DNA from: Haliotis asinina | Lineage: Eukaryota; Mollusca; Gastropoda; Lepetellida; Haliotidae | Direction: 5' to 3' | Assembly: GCF_037392515.1 (NCBI RefSeq) | Contig: NC_090291.1 | Coordinates: 2,506,501-2,570,500, forward strand | Length of the DNA: 64,000 bases | In this document: positions 47,601-58,400 of the stretch, piece by piece | Layout of the letters: each line of letters starts with the position of its first letter | Position numbering within the stretch: position 1 is the stretch's first letter | Translations under genes and position numbers: made by a program | The notes under the pieces: generated by a model | The model's input: the letters and a program-made list of their open reading frames with translations, nothing else | What the model was told of the DNA's origin: nothing | Databases searched by the model: none

Positions 47601-49138
47601 GGCATGTCATGTATATTGTCCAGGCTGTGCAACACTCCCCCAGACCCAAAGCTCCATAGCTTGACACTCTTGTCATCTGATGCTGTCACAAATTTAGTAC
47701 CACCATCGAAAAACTGACAACTGTTTACTCCCTTTGAGTGTTCCCTGAGAACTCGCATCCGTACCTATGAAACAAAAGACACAGTGATGTGGTTGAGCAG
47801 TATCAGGACTCAAATACTGTCAAGTGGTTTGGCAGAGGCAGATTTTAACATCCTTATTTCGTTTCATATTTTATCAGTAATAATTATTTTCCATTTCAAG
47901 TATGGAATAAGTTTTCTTTTTGGGTGGCAGGGTAGCCTAGTGGTTGAAACATTCACTTGTCACATCAAGGATCTGGTTTGATTCCCCAAATGAATGAATA
48001 TGATCAATATGTTCATGCTTGCAGCATGCTACAAGGTCAACAGCATTTTCAGTCTGCTAATATTATCTGATGAAGGTGAAGAAAAAGAATAGGAAGAAAT
48101 ATTGGTGATGGATTTTTATTACAAGAACTGAAGTCTCATAAGATGCAGCAGACAGAAACTGCCTATTATGGAAATCAATATAATGTTTACACAAATGATA
48201 TATTATCCATATATATATGGGCTGTGACATTCACACTCAGTGTCTGTCTGTTAACATAAGTGCATGTTTATCAAACAAACACTTAATATATTTTCAAACA
48301 TTTGTCTTTTTTAGAAACAATACATTTCAACAGACAGTAACACTCATACATGAATGACTTGCACAATATCTACGGCTGTCTCCTATTCTTGAGGGTTTCC
48401 TATTCTTGCCGTAAACTTGCACATTTTCTGCCGAGATCACGGATGCGTGATACTTAACGGTTGTTTACATCACTAACCGGTAACTAGGAAGGGGCTCAAG
48501 TTTGTGAATTCTCAAAATCTTGCAATACAACGAATATTTGTGAGTTTTAACCAACTTGGAAAAATTGTAACTTTTCCCGCCCTTTCCGACAACATTCCCC
48601 TTCCTTACACCTAATAATGTTACTTTCTCGTTATGCCGCGAGAATAGGAGACGCTCGAAAAGTCAGCGGCAGATGACCATGTTTTACATCGAGCTCAAGT
48701 GCGATAATACACCTGATGGATCAAGCAGTTGATAAATGAAGATGTTTGAGGGGGAATCTCTTCATTTAAAAACAACAAGCATACATATAAAAAGAACTGT
48801 TTGTACTATTTTTCAGCCAATATCCGTAAGTACCGTGAGAATAGGAGACGCCAGTATAGTAGCTATAACCATGCAGCTTCCTAGAGCAGGTTTCTCTCCT
48901 CCCACATGCATACTTAGCGTCCCTGTTTTTGTGGTGTATAACAGATTAATGCAGAGTCCAGATTGTTCTTTAAAAAGTGATTATACAAAATATAAATTTC
49001 ATTGGTGTCAAGCTGAGAATGTACCTGAGCTAAGTCTTCATGTTCCCACACTGCCTTGTCTTTTTGTGCATCAGTTTGTGCCGCAAGATTCAGATCTCGA
49101 CTCAGCTCCAGAGCCAAATCTAATTCATCTTCTGCCAT
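39842..49138 (-). CDS. WD40-repeat protein, seven-bladed propeller, probably WDR88-like
   Basis: I assembled eleven coding exons with consistent phases and GT-AG ends: 49138-49025, 47764-47565, 46542-46479, 45709-45571, 44699-44573, 43592-43479, 42415-42345, 41955-41873, 41045-40977, 40483-40391 and 39970-39842. They sum to 1,203 bases, or 400 residues. The acidic N-terminus (MAEDELDLALELSRDL) precedes seven WD40 repeats, each ending in a WD-type dipeptide: KLWSF, KFWDT, KIWDT, KFFDL, QQWDI, VVWDT, RLWNV. The C-terminus carries CSSCGKPFS and CVFC, a CxxC pair that could bind zinc. WD40 propellers are protein-interaction platforms and the partner is unknown. The WDR88 assignment rests on overall architecture from memory. 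The exon 6 end is the seed of an intronic minisatellite. The gene shares a short promoter region with MARCHF6. Confidence 0.85.
41618..41670. repeat. (GAGT)n/(GA)n microsatellite
   Basis: GAGT units pass into a GA run, in the intron between exons 8 and 9 of the WD40 gene. Confidence 0.9.
42507..43500 (-). repeat. 28-bp minisatellite built from the exon 6/intron 6 junction of the WD40 gene, about 34 copies
   Basis: On the minus strand each unit is GACATTGCCACAGGGATGTA then CAGGTAAT. The authentic exon 6 ends GACATTGCGACAGGGATGTA then CAG, with donor GTAATA at 43,478. So 23 exonic bases and five intronic bases including the GT have been multiplied into intron 6. Units farther from the exon include a variant with TACTGGTGATG. 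In plus orientation the array gives chance frames of up to 272 codons (VHPCGNVITCTSLWQ type). Confidence 0.95.
43800..43935 (-). mobile_element. SINE family 3
   Basis: The minus strand reads GTGTGCTGGCAATTAGGTGC, GGTGCTGGTTCAAATCCGGA, then TAGAATTTGTACTTTACTTA. It lies in intron 5 of the WD40 gene. Confidence 0.65.
44932..45050 (+). mobile_element. SINE family 2, 3' half
   Basis: AGTAGATCTATTCTCATGCT, GTTGATCACTGGATTGTCTG and GTGCAGTGTCAAACTGGAAA. It lies in an intron of the WD40 gene, antisense to it. Confidence 0.75.
46763..47277. mobile_element. Tc1/mariner-type MITE
   Basis: The left end TATACTCTTCAAAAAAGTTG and the reverse-complemented right end TATACTCCTAAAAATACTAG, each followed by GGGGAT, form inverted termini with a plausible TA target site. 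The core, about 515 bp overall, has one 118-codon minus frame without DDE motifs. It lies in intron 2 of the WD40 gene. Confidence 0.6.
47320..47468 (+). mobile_element. SINE family 1 copy
   Basis: AGTGGGGTACCCTAATG, GAACCGGGTTCAATTTCCCA, GTGAAGCCCATTTCTGATGT and GACATTGCTGGAATATTGCT, ending CTCACTCACT. It starts about 40 bp after the MITE. Confidence 0.85.
47922..47992 (+). mobile_element. SINE family 1, head only
   Basis: GCAGGGTAGCCTAGTGGTTG (A box) and TCTGGTTTGATTCCCCAAAT (B box). It is truncated after the head. Confidence 0.75.
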
Positions 49139-49475
49139 GTTTTCTAGTTTGTATGACTACTTTCTTTCATGTCGTCTGGTTTGGGTGTACTGTTTATATA
49201 TACTGTTCACAGATCTCACGTACTATGAGCACAGAGTAACCTCATTCATGTTTCTGACTTCTTTGCGTCTATCGTTACCAACCGGAAGTCTGTCGGTGCG
49301 AGTCTATGTGTGATTGTCGTAATAAAAGGAAATACCCTTAACTAATTTAATAAATAGATGGGAACTAATGTTTCTATCCTAATTATCATGTATAAAGATA
49401 ACATATGCTCCAATAATCAGTATGATACTTTCTGTATCTCTCCTTGGGTGACGGCGTAACGACATTCCCTCCAAT
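49139..49475. promoter_or_regulatory. Divergent promoter region of the WD40 gene and MARCHF6
   Basis: The two start codons lie 337 bases apart, head to head. CCGGAAGT at 49,282-49,289 is a full ETS/GABP-type site, common in bidirectional animal promoters. I see no TATA box at a fitting position. Transcription start sites are not determined from sequence. Confidence 0.65.
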
Positions 49476-52400
49476 ATGGATGACCAAGAGGGACAGCCAG
49501 GTAAAGCCTGCCACTATTTTCGCTATTTAACTTACAATCTGGATAGTTTGATGAAGGTGTATGAAATATCAGGATGTAATAACATCTGCTTTTCATCTGT
49601 ATGTGCCAGCTACTTATACACGATCCATTGTTTTCCAACACATATTTGTTTACCTGATGATGGTGCGAAGCGGAAAGTTTATGTTTGTTTGGTGACAAAA
49701 TGTCTGCAAAAGCAGCACGTAGCAGTCTTTTCGATTGAAAAAGGCTGTATTTGTCGTTATTTCTTACAGTTAAAATGCGGGGACAATGTTATATTCGTAA
49801 AATTCAGAGTAACACAACATCATTAATGCCACTATTTGTTCTAATCAGTTCCTGTCAGTAATGGATTCAAGTGGTTCGGGCATATTTGTATATGGTCCCA
49901 GAAATGTTACCAGTTGTATTGATGCAGTTGTTGTTATGAGGCCCAATCTGCGAAGACTTTTATATTATAATGTTAATGAAGTATGTGATCAAATGTGTGT
50001 TCAGTTATCCTACCTGGCTTGGATACAGTACCTCACTTTGATCAATAATACCCAAATTCAAGAAATAACATTCTGTGATGAATATTAGATTCTAGTGACA
50101 TAATTAAGTTCATGAAGGGATATACTTCAATTCCACAATATGCAAGTGAGACATAGCAGCACTTCTGTGTAAGGTTTGCTGACATGATAACAGACATGTG
50201 ATAACTGTATGACAGGGAAATGTGTAATTGTCTTCTACTCAAATTGTGAAATGTTGAAATCCAGTTGCCATTGCTTTTATCAGTATGTGAAATAAGATTT
50301 CATTCTGAGAAACTTGTTGATAGAGAAATTATGTTTCAACACAAGATTCTTTTCTTTTGAGATGTAGGGTTGATTATTGTTTCCCGTGTGACTGGGACTT
50401 ATCTTGGGTGTGGATGTGTCCTGAGTAGCATTTGACTGGATGCCAGTTGTTCCTACATATAGTGAAATTATAATAGCAATACAAGTTTGTCTGAAAATTG
50501 ATAATGGCCGTCCTTTATTGTTGAGTGCATGCATGATGCAAGGGTTTGAGCACACAAATGGTCAATACTGACAGAGTTCAGGCCAAATGCTTTCATTTCA
50601 TGTGTTTTGTCATAGCATGAAAACAAGATCATGATAGTTTGCTTCTGACATGCCTTACCCCACGGGTATCAGGGTTTTTTAGACAAAATGTATTGCCATT
50701 ACTTAACGTAGATCGATGTTCACTTTGTTGATCAGTGGATTGCCTGGCCTATGTTCAGACTCGATTATTGACACTATACAGCTGGAATATTGATGAGTGC
50801 TGCGTAAATTAACCTCATTCACCATTCCTTGTGTACATTCTGTTTATAAAATTAGTAAGCCGGTATGTTATTAGAAGAGCATAATGAGAAAATAGGGCAC
50901 CAGGTACCCTTTTTCAGTCTTCAGTAATTTCCACATGGAGTATAGATGATTTCTTTTGGGTGTTTAGTCTGTGTATTCTCCAGCCTGGTGTAATGCAATG
51001 CATAGACATACATCAATCCTCATCAGACCCCTGTAGTGTCATGAGTCTAGACTGTGCTATCCATTCAGTATTCTTAGCCATAACTTATTTTGACTAATGT
51101 GCTTGAATACTCTATACACATGGCAAGTTACTATGTAATAACTGATTTACTAATTCCAATTTCTCCAACTTGGTGTTATTTTATTTTCAGATATATGTCG
51201 GGTCTGTCGCTGTGAAGGGACCCCCGACAAACCTCTCTATCATCCATGTGTGTGTATGGGCAGTATCAAGTTCATCCATCAAGACTGGTGCGTGTGCTTT
51301 GCTATTTTTTTAAAGCATTTTATATAACTATATTCACAGGCTGTGATCATATTTTGTGTAAATGTAAGGAAGTATTTAAAGGGGCACTGATGCGGAGCAA
51401 TTTCCGTGGACTGGTGTAAACATTTGTTATTGTTTTTCTCCCGTGAGTACCCGGATGATGTCCCAGAATTTGTGACTGGTTTCGTGACCTCTTCTGCGCA
51501 GTCCGTATCCGCAATTGATAGTTTAATTATAGACAGATCAACTGAGGTGAAGTCATTTTTACTTCATTAGAAATGTATTATGAAAACAAATGAAACACTT
51601 TGAAGGTTAATCATCTGCCAGTGGTAGAAATGGTAAAAAAATTATTAGGACGGAAAAATAGTGAAGCCAATGTACATCTCTATATTTTGTCTCATAACCC
51701 TAATTAGTTTATTGTCATATTTGTGTGATTTTGAAAATGAATAAAAGAACACACGGTCTGCTTATACTCATAATAAATTTCTAACATAACAGCAACATTT
51801 ATACATTGTATAGATTGCCAATGTGGATCCTATTTCACACACATGCGCGATCTAGTGTGTGGTTTCTGTCATATAGATTCTGCTGAATGCTACAACAAAT
51901 AAATTAAAACAAAATGCAAATAATGAATGTAAATTTTATAGCAACAATGTCAGGCTATTACCTTGTTCAGGAATGTATCCATCAATATCCACGTAAAAGA
52001 AATCGTATTCCATTCATCTGCAGCTGGTAAATAATCCTGCTCTGTGTCGCGTGTCTTACAACTGTCTAATTTGCGAAAAAGTAACACATCGTTTCACGTT
52101 TTTCGTTGGTGAAAACCTGATAAACCTCTCATTGGTCACCCAAGTTAGCACACCTGGCAACTGATTGTATGATGTCCGCTATTCTAAGTAATTTAAGTAA
52201 CCAATAATGAGCAATCAATCAATCAATGCAAGGGTGGTTAATTCTTTGAAGGGAGGATGTTGTTTTTACACTCGCACTTTACGACAGGGCGTAGTCATCT
52301 ACACACACTGCCTTTTGACAAATCCGCTAGGAGATAAAAGTAAGTAATCAATCAGTGTGTTATAGGTTAATCTTTTGATCGGTGTTTGTTTTTTGTAACT

Positions 52401-55400
52401 CAGCTGATAAACCCTCTTGCATCACTTACATGCACATATTACAAAACATACAATACATTTGCCATTACAGACCTTAATTTATAATGCTGTATTTTTACTC
52501 CAGACAGGAGAAATGCAAAATGGGAACCTTTGTTGAGTAACCGAAGTGGTGTTGCTACTAATTATACCTGTTATAAATTCATTAATTGACCATCCAGAGA
52601 ATGATGACAAATAACACGTGTAGGTTTACACCATAAAACGCGAGTTACAGCAAGAAAGATGTAATCTCTGTGTCGCATACAGCCTGAAAACACTTATGGG
52701 CCGAAACTGTTTTGAGGATACCAACGGAATTTCGTTACTTAAGGAATACATACAGGCATTTGCTGTGTACTTGGGTAAATAGGTGTAATAAGGGGTTTTT
52801 TAACGTAAGAAAATTTTCAGATTTCTCTACCAAAGGCAAAATCATCGTTTTTTGTTTACGAATTCAAATAAATCAACTGTGTGTTTTTATTATCATAAAT
52901 AATAAACCATTGTAGCTACCATAGCTACCGAAATTTACGTATGGTATTTGCTATCACAGCTGAACCAACACTCAAAACTACCTAAATATAAACCTTTGCA
53001 TTCTTTCGGGCTGAAACAAATGGCTTGCTACGTGCCTGTAGACATCATATTTTCACGCAACATGATTAAATATCGAGTTTAGAAACACAGAAATAGGTTC
53101 AAACTGGATCAGTAACTATACCATCCAAGCATCCGAAAAAACCTACACTGCTGGAATATTTTGTTACGATCAGACAAAGAATAGCATGGATATTTTCAAA
53201 TAATGGCATATGATGGGCATCCGGCCTCCTGACTGTTTAGGTAATGAAATTCTGCTAATATGACAGGAGCCCAGTTCCATTGTCTGTCACGGTCGAGGGA
53301 GTGGGCGCTGACCAATTTACAGTTTGGTTTCGTAATTAGACCATTGGCGAGAAACATTATTCGCTCAGCATCAGTGCCCCTTTAAATGAATGTCATTTCA
53401 TTGTTTGGATCAGTGGTAAAAATTTTATTTTAAATGCCCTTGCCACAGGGCAAATGACTTTAAGAAAGAAAGATAACTCTGCTCTATCACTGCAGAATTT
53501 AATAGCTACATTTTGAGCGGATGTGAAATGAAATCCAAGTCTATGTGCAGTTTAAAACATAAGTGGAAATTATCAAGTAGCCCACTGAGAAGTAAGATAC
53601 CATTATTTGATAGCCGGACATTAAAACCAACTTGTTCAGGCATGGGACGATGGTATTTTTGAACCCCTGTTGGATGTAGATCTCAGGACTCTGACATATC
53701 ATGACCCATTCCATGTGCGAGAAACACCTGTAAGCACAATTGTTCCTTCACTCTTTTCCACTGAATTCCAGGTTTCTTTACAAACTTTGTATTGCACTGT
53801 GGGTGAAATTCTGGAAACGAATAAATGAACACTTGTACTTTCATGTGTTCCCATTTTTGTTTGCATGAGTGTATAAACATTGATTAAATTGAAAGGTCTG
53901 AAGTACATTATTAAATGCACTTTGTCATTTTCATCATGAAAGAACCCTCTGTATATTTCTACATAGATGTCTACTAGAAACATGGAGTTAAAAAGGTAGA
54001 AAATCTGTTTTTCAGCTTCATGTGTCCACATATTCTGCTGTGTTTACGTTATTGTGTACTGGTAATAAGTCCCATGTTTTGCTCTTTCAGTCTTGTTCAG
54101 TGGTTGAAATACAGTCGCAAAGAATACTGTGAGTTATGCAAACACAAATTTGCATTCACACCAAGTAAGTAAATGTTGACTTTTCTGTTTTATTGAAATT
54201 AGTAAAGAATATAGTAAATGGTGCATATAAGTGTTGATGTGTAATGTGATTAGATATATCTTGATCATGTTGATTCCATAGTTATCATCATGTGTTATGT
54301 ATCTTGACTATATGTAATGTGTACTATGTAATACATGTGTTATCATGATTATCCTGTTACTTTGAAGTTTGCGTGCATATAGCATCAAGATATATGTTTG
54401 GATGTGTCCTTTTGGTGGAACCAGTGTGGACCTTGTTTTGGGGGTGGAAATTAGCATAGGGGAAATATGGATTCACAGACGACCAAGAACGAAGTGTACA
54501 GAATTTTGTGAAATATATTGTTGTTATCTGTTATCTCCTTTCTCCAGTTTACTCGCCGGACATGCCGAAGCGGCTTCCTATCAAAGACATTGTGAGCGGT
54601 CTGTTGAAGAGCATTGCGCGAGCTGTCCGATACTGGTTCCATTACACCCTGGTGGCCTTTGCCTGGCTGGGAGTCGTGCCGCTCACAGCATGTAAGTTAC
54701 ACTAGTTCTGTGAACATAAACATTTTTCTCATTCTTTGTTGCCCACCCGAGTTTACTGGATTAAATTAAAATATAGGTACAATGAGACGTCATGGTAATG
54801 TCCAGATGCTGAAGGTCACAGAAAATGCAAAGACTTAGTAAATATACATGATACATGACATTGCACAATTATCTAATAGCTTTGATAGCATCTGAGATCG
54901 CTATACATCTAACATACAGTTCTAGCATTAAACTCTGGGTTCCCTTGTGAGTGTTGCTAAAACATTGATTGTTTCTAGACTTGAAAGGTGTTTGAATTAT
55001 ATCTATTTCCTTGTTTAAATAGCATTATCATGTACTGAAGCATGGTGTGGTTGTTTTTGCAGGTCGTATCTATCGCTGCCTCTTCACAGGGTCCGTGAGC
55101 TCCTTGTTAACGCTTCCTCTTGACATGCTGTCAACGTAAGTCTCACTCTCCAGTGCTACATGTCTCACTCTGCAGTACTAGAGGTCTGACTAACCAGAAC
55201 TATAGATCTCACCAGTACTACCACTGCCACAGGCCTAACTCACCAGTACTACAGATCTCACTCACCAGTACAACACATCTCACTCACCACTACTACAGAT
55301 CTCACTCACCAGTACTACAGATCTCACTCACCAGTACAACACATCTCACTCACCAGTACTACAGATCTCATTCACCAGTACTACAGATCTCACTCACCAG

Positions 55401-58400
55401 TACTACCACTACTACAGATCTCACTTACCAGTACAACATATTTCACTCACCAATACAACACATCACTCACCAGTACAACACATCTCACTCACCAGTACTA
55501 CAGATCTCACTCACCAGTACTGCCATTACTGCAAATCTCACTTACCTGTGCAACACATTTCACTCACCAGTACAACACATCTCAGTCACCAGTACTGCAG
55601 GCCTAACTCACCAGTACTACAGATCTCACTGACCAGTACTATAGGCCATAACTCACCAGTATTACAGATCTCACTCACCAGTACTACAAATCTCACTCAC
55701 CAGTACTACAGATCTCCTTCACCAGTGCTACCACTACTACAGATCTCACACACCAGTACAACACATTTCACTCACCAGTACAACACATCTTACTCACCAG
55801 CACTACACATCACTAGTACTACAAGTCTCACTCACCAGTACTACAGGCCTAACTCACCAGTACTACAGATCTCACTCACCAGTGCTACCACTACTACAGA
55901 TCTCACTCACCAGTACTACAGATCTCACCAGTACTACCACTACTACAGATCTCACTCACCAGTCCTACAGATTTCACTCACCAGTACTACAGATATCACT
56001 CACCAGATCTACATATCTCACTCACAAGTACTACAGGTCACATTTATCAGTACTACAGATCTCACCAGTACTACAGATCTCTCAGTAATATGTGTCTCAC
56101 TCACAAGTACTACAGCTCACATTTACCAGTACTACAGATCTCACTCACCAAAACTACAGATCTCACTAGTACTACACATCTCACACGCCAGCACTACAGG
56201 TCACACTTAACAGTACTATAGATCTCACTCACCAATACTACAGTTCTTACTTATCAGTTCTACAGGTTTCACTTACCAGTACTGCAGATCTCACTCACCA
56301 GTTCTACAGGTCGCACTCACTAGTACTACTTACCACAGGTCTCTCTCACCAGTCCAGTAATGCATTTGCTCTGCAAGACTCCAACACTTTCATATCATTA
56401 TGAGCACCATGAAGGATTGTACTGATATTGCTCTTAAGCAGCCCATGCTTTTTAATACGAAACATGCCTCTCAATTCCAACTGCATTGACTAGCACCAGT
56501 ATAGCTAGAAATACACAGACCAACATTTAAGATACATGATATCTACGAACAGAGCAAATTACTTTTAGTACTGTTTGTATATGTGTATGCTGGTCGATGC
56601 AGTGATTGTCTGTTAGTGGTCTGTAGTGAAAATGTGGCCTCATTATTCATTGACTTTCTATACTGTGGGGTTGTGTGTTTCAGAGAGAACCTGGCATCAG
56701 ATTGCTTCCAGGGCTGTTTTGTAGTGACCTGTACATTGTGTGCGTTCATCAGCTTGGTGTGGCTCCGTGAACAGATCCTTCATGGGGGAGGGCCAGACTG
56801 GCTGGAGCAGGACAATCAACCTGGGGGAGGACAGAGGGTAGGTGGATACAGGGGTGTGACAGTCAGGTGGGGACAGAGGGTAGATGGATACTGGGGTATG
56901 ACAGTCAACCTGGGGGAGGACAGAGGGAAGGTGGATACAGGGGTGTGTCAGTCAGGTGGGGACAGAGGATAGATGGATACTGGGGTGTGACAATCAACCT
57001 GGGGGAGGACAGAGGGTAGGTGGATACTGGGGTGTGACAGTCAGGTGGGGACAGAGGGTAGGTGGATACTGGTGTGTGACAATCAACCTGGGGGAGGACA
57101 GACAGTAGGTGGATACTGGGGTGTGTCAGTCAGGTGGGGACAGGATAGATGGATACTGGGGTGTGACAATCAACCTGGGGGAGGAGAGAGGGTAGGTAGA
57201 TACTGGGGTGTGGCAGCCAGCCTGGGGGACAGAAGGTAGGTGGATGCTGGGTGTGGCAGCCAGGCAAGGGGACAGAGGGTAGGTGGATACTGGGGTGTGG
57301 TAGCCAGTTGGGGGAGGACAGTGGGTAGGTGGATACGGGGATGTGACAGTTACATGAGGATACTGGGTAGGTAGATACTGGGTTATGACAGGTAGGTGGG
57401 GACAGAGGGCAGGTGGATACTGAGGTGTGGCAGGTAGGTGAGGACAGTGGGTAGGTGGATACTGGGGTGTGTCAAGCAGATGGGGACAGAGGGTAGGTTG
57501 ATACTTGGGTATGGCAGGTGGGGTGGGGCATTGGGTGGTTGGATACAGGGGTGTGGCAGGCAGGTAGAAACAGAGGTGGTTACTGTGGATAATAAGTGTG
57601 GTATTTTCAATATTAAGTATGTTTAACAGTTTCTTGTAACAGAGGTTCACCTGAAGATGTGACATTATGACATGTTTCAGAACTTCCTTGATGGGGGTGC
57701 CATGAATAATCTGATTGGTGGGTTTGCTGGTGGCAACCGAGGTGGAGTCAATCAGAATGATGGTAACCCTGGGAACCTTGGGGGTGATGATGACAGGGGC
57801 GATGAAGGGGAGGGAGAGATGAACGCCAACAATGTTGCTCAGGGTGAGTAGTTGTCGAGGGTGATGTAGTTACAGAAGAGGATGGGAGTTAGTTGTTTCT
57901 TTCTTACCTCCAGAATTAACTTTAGAGTATTATTCATCAGTTGATCTGGGTATATCATCCTTTCACGAGTCTGGATAAAAAAGGTATGATGAGGTCAGTC
58001 GATAGTATGATACGTTATGATATTATGGATATGCTGCAAATTATCCTGATGTAGTATTTATATTTTAGAAGTGAATATGATTCAACATATTGAATATTCA
58101 CAAACTTTGAACTTTCAGTAATCTTTAGCTTACCCTACCATAGGTTTTATGCCTATTACCTCAGGCTCTGCCTAAGAGAGTGAGTGAGTGAGTGGTTTAG
58201 TTTTTATGCCACACTCAGCAATATTCCAGCCATATGGCGGCGGTCTGTAAATAATCGAGTCTGGACCAGACAATCCAGTGATCAACAGCATGAGCATCGA
58301 TCTGCGCAATTGGGAACCGATGACATGTGTTAACCAAGTCAGCGAGCCTGAGCACCAGATCCCGTTAGTTGCCTCTTACGACAAGCATAGTCGCCTTTTA

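Noticed and set aside
57126-57665. 179-codon Pro-rich minus frame
   Set aside because: It is antisense to the MARCHF6 exon 6 junction minisatellite and repeats with it.
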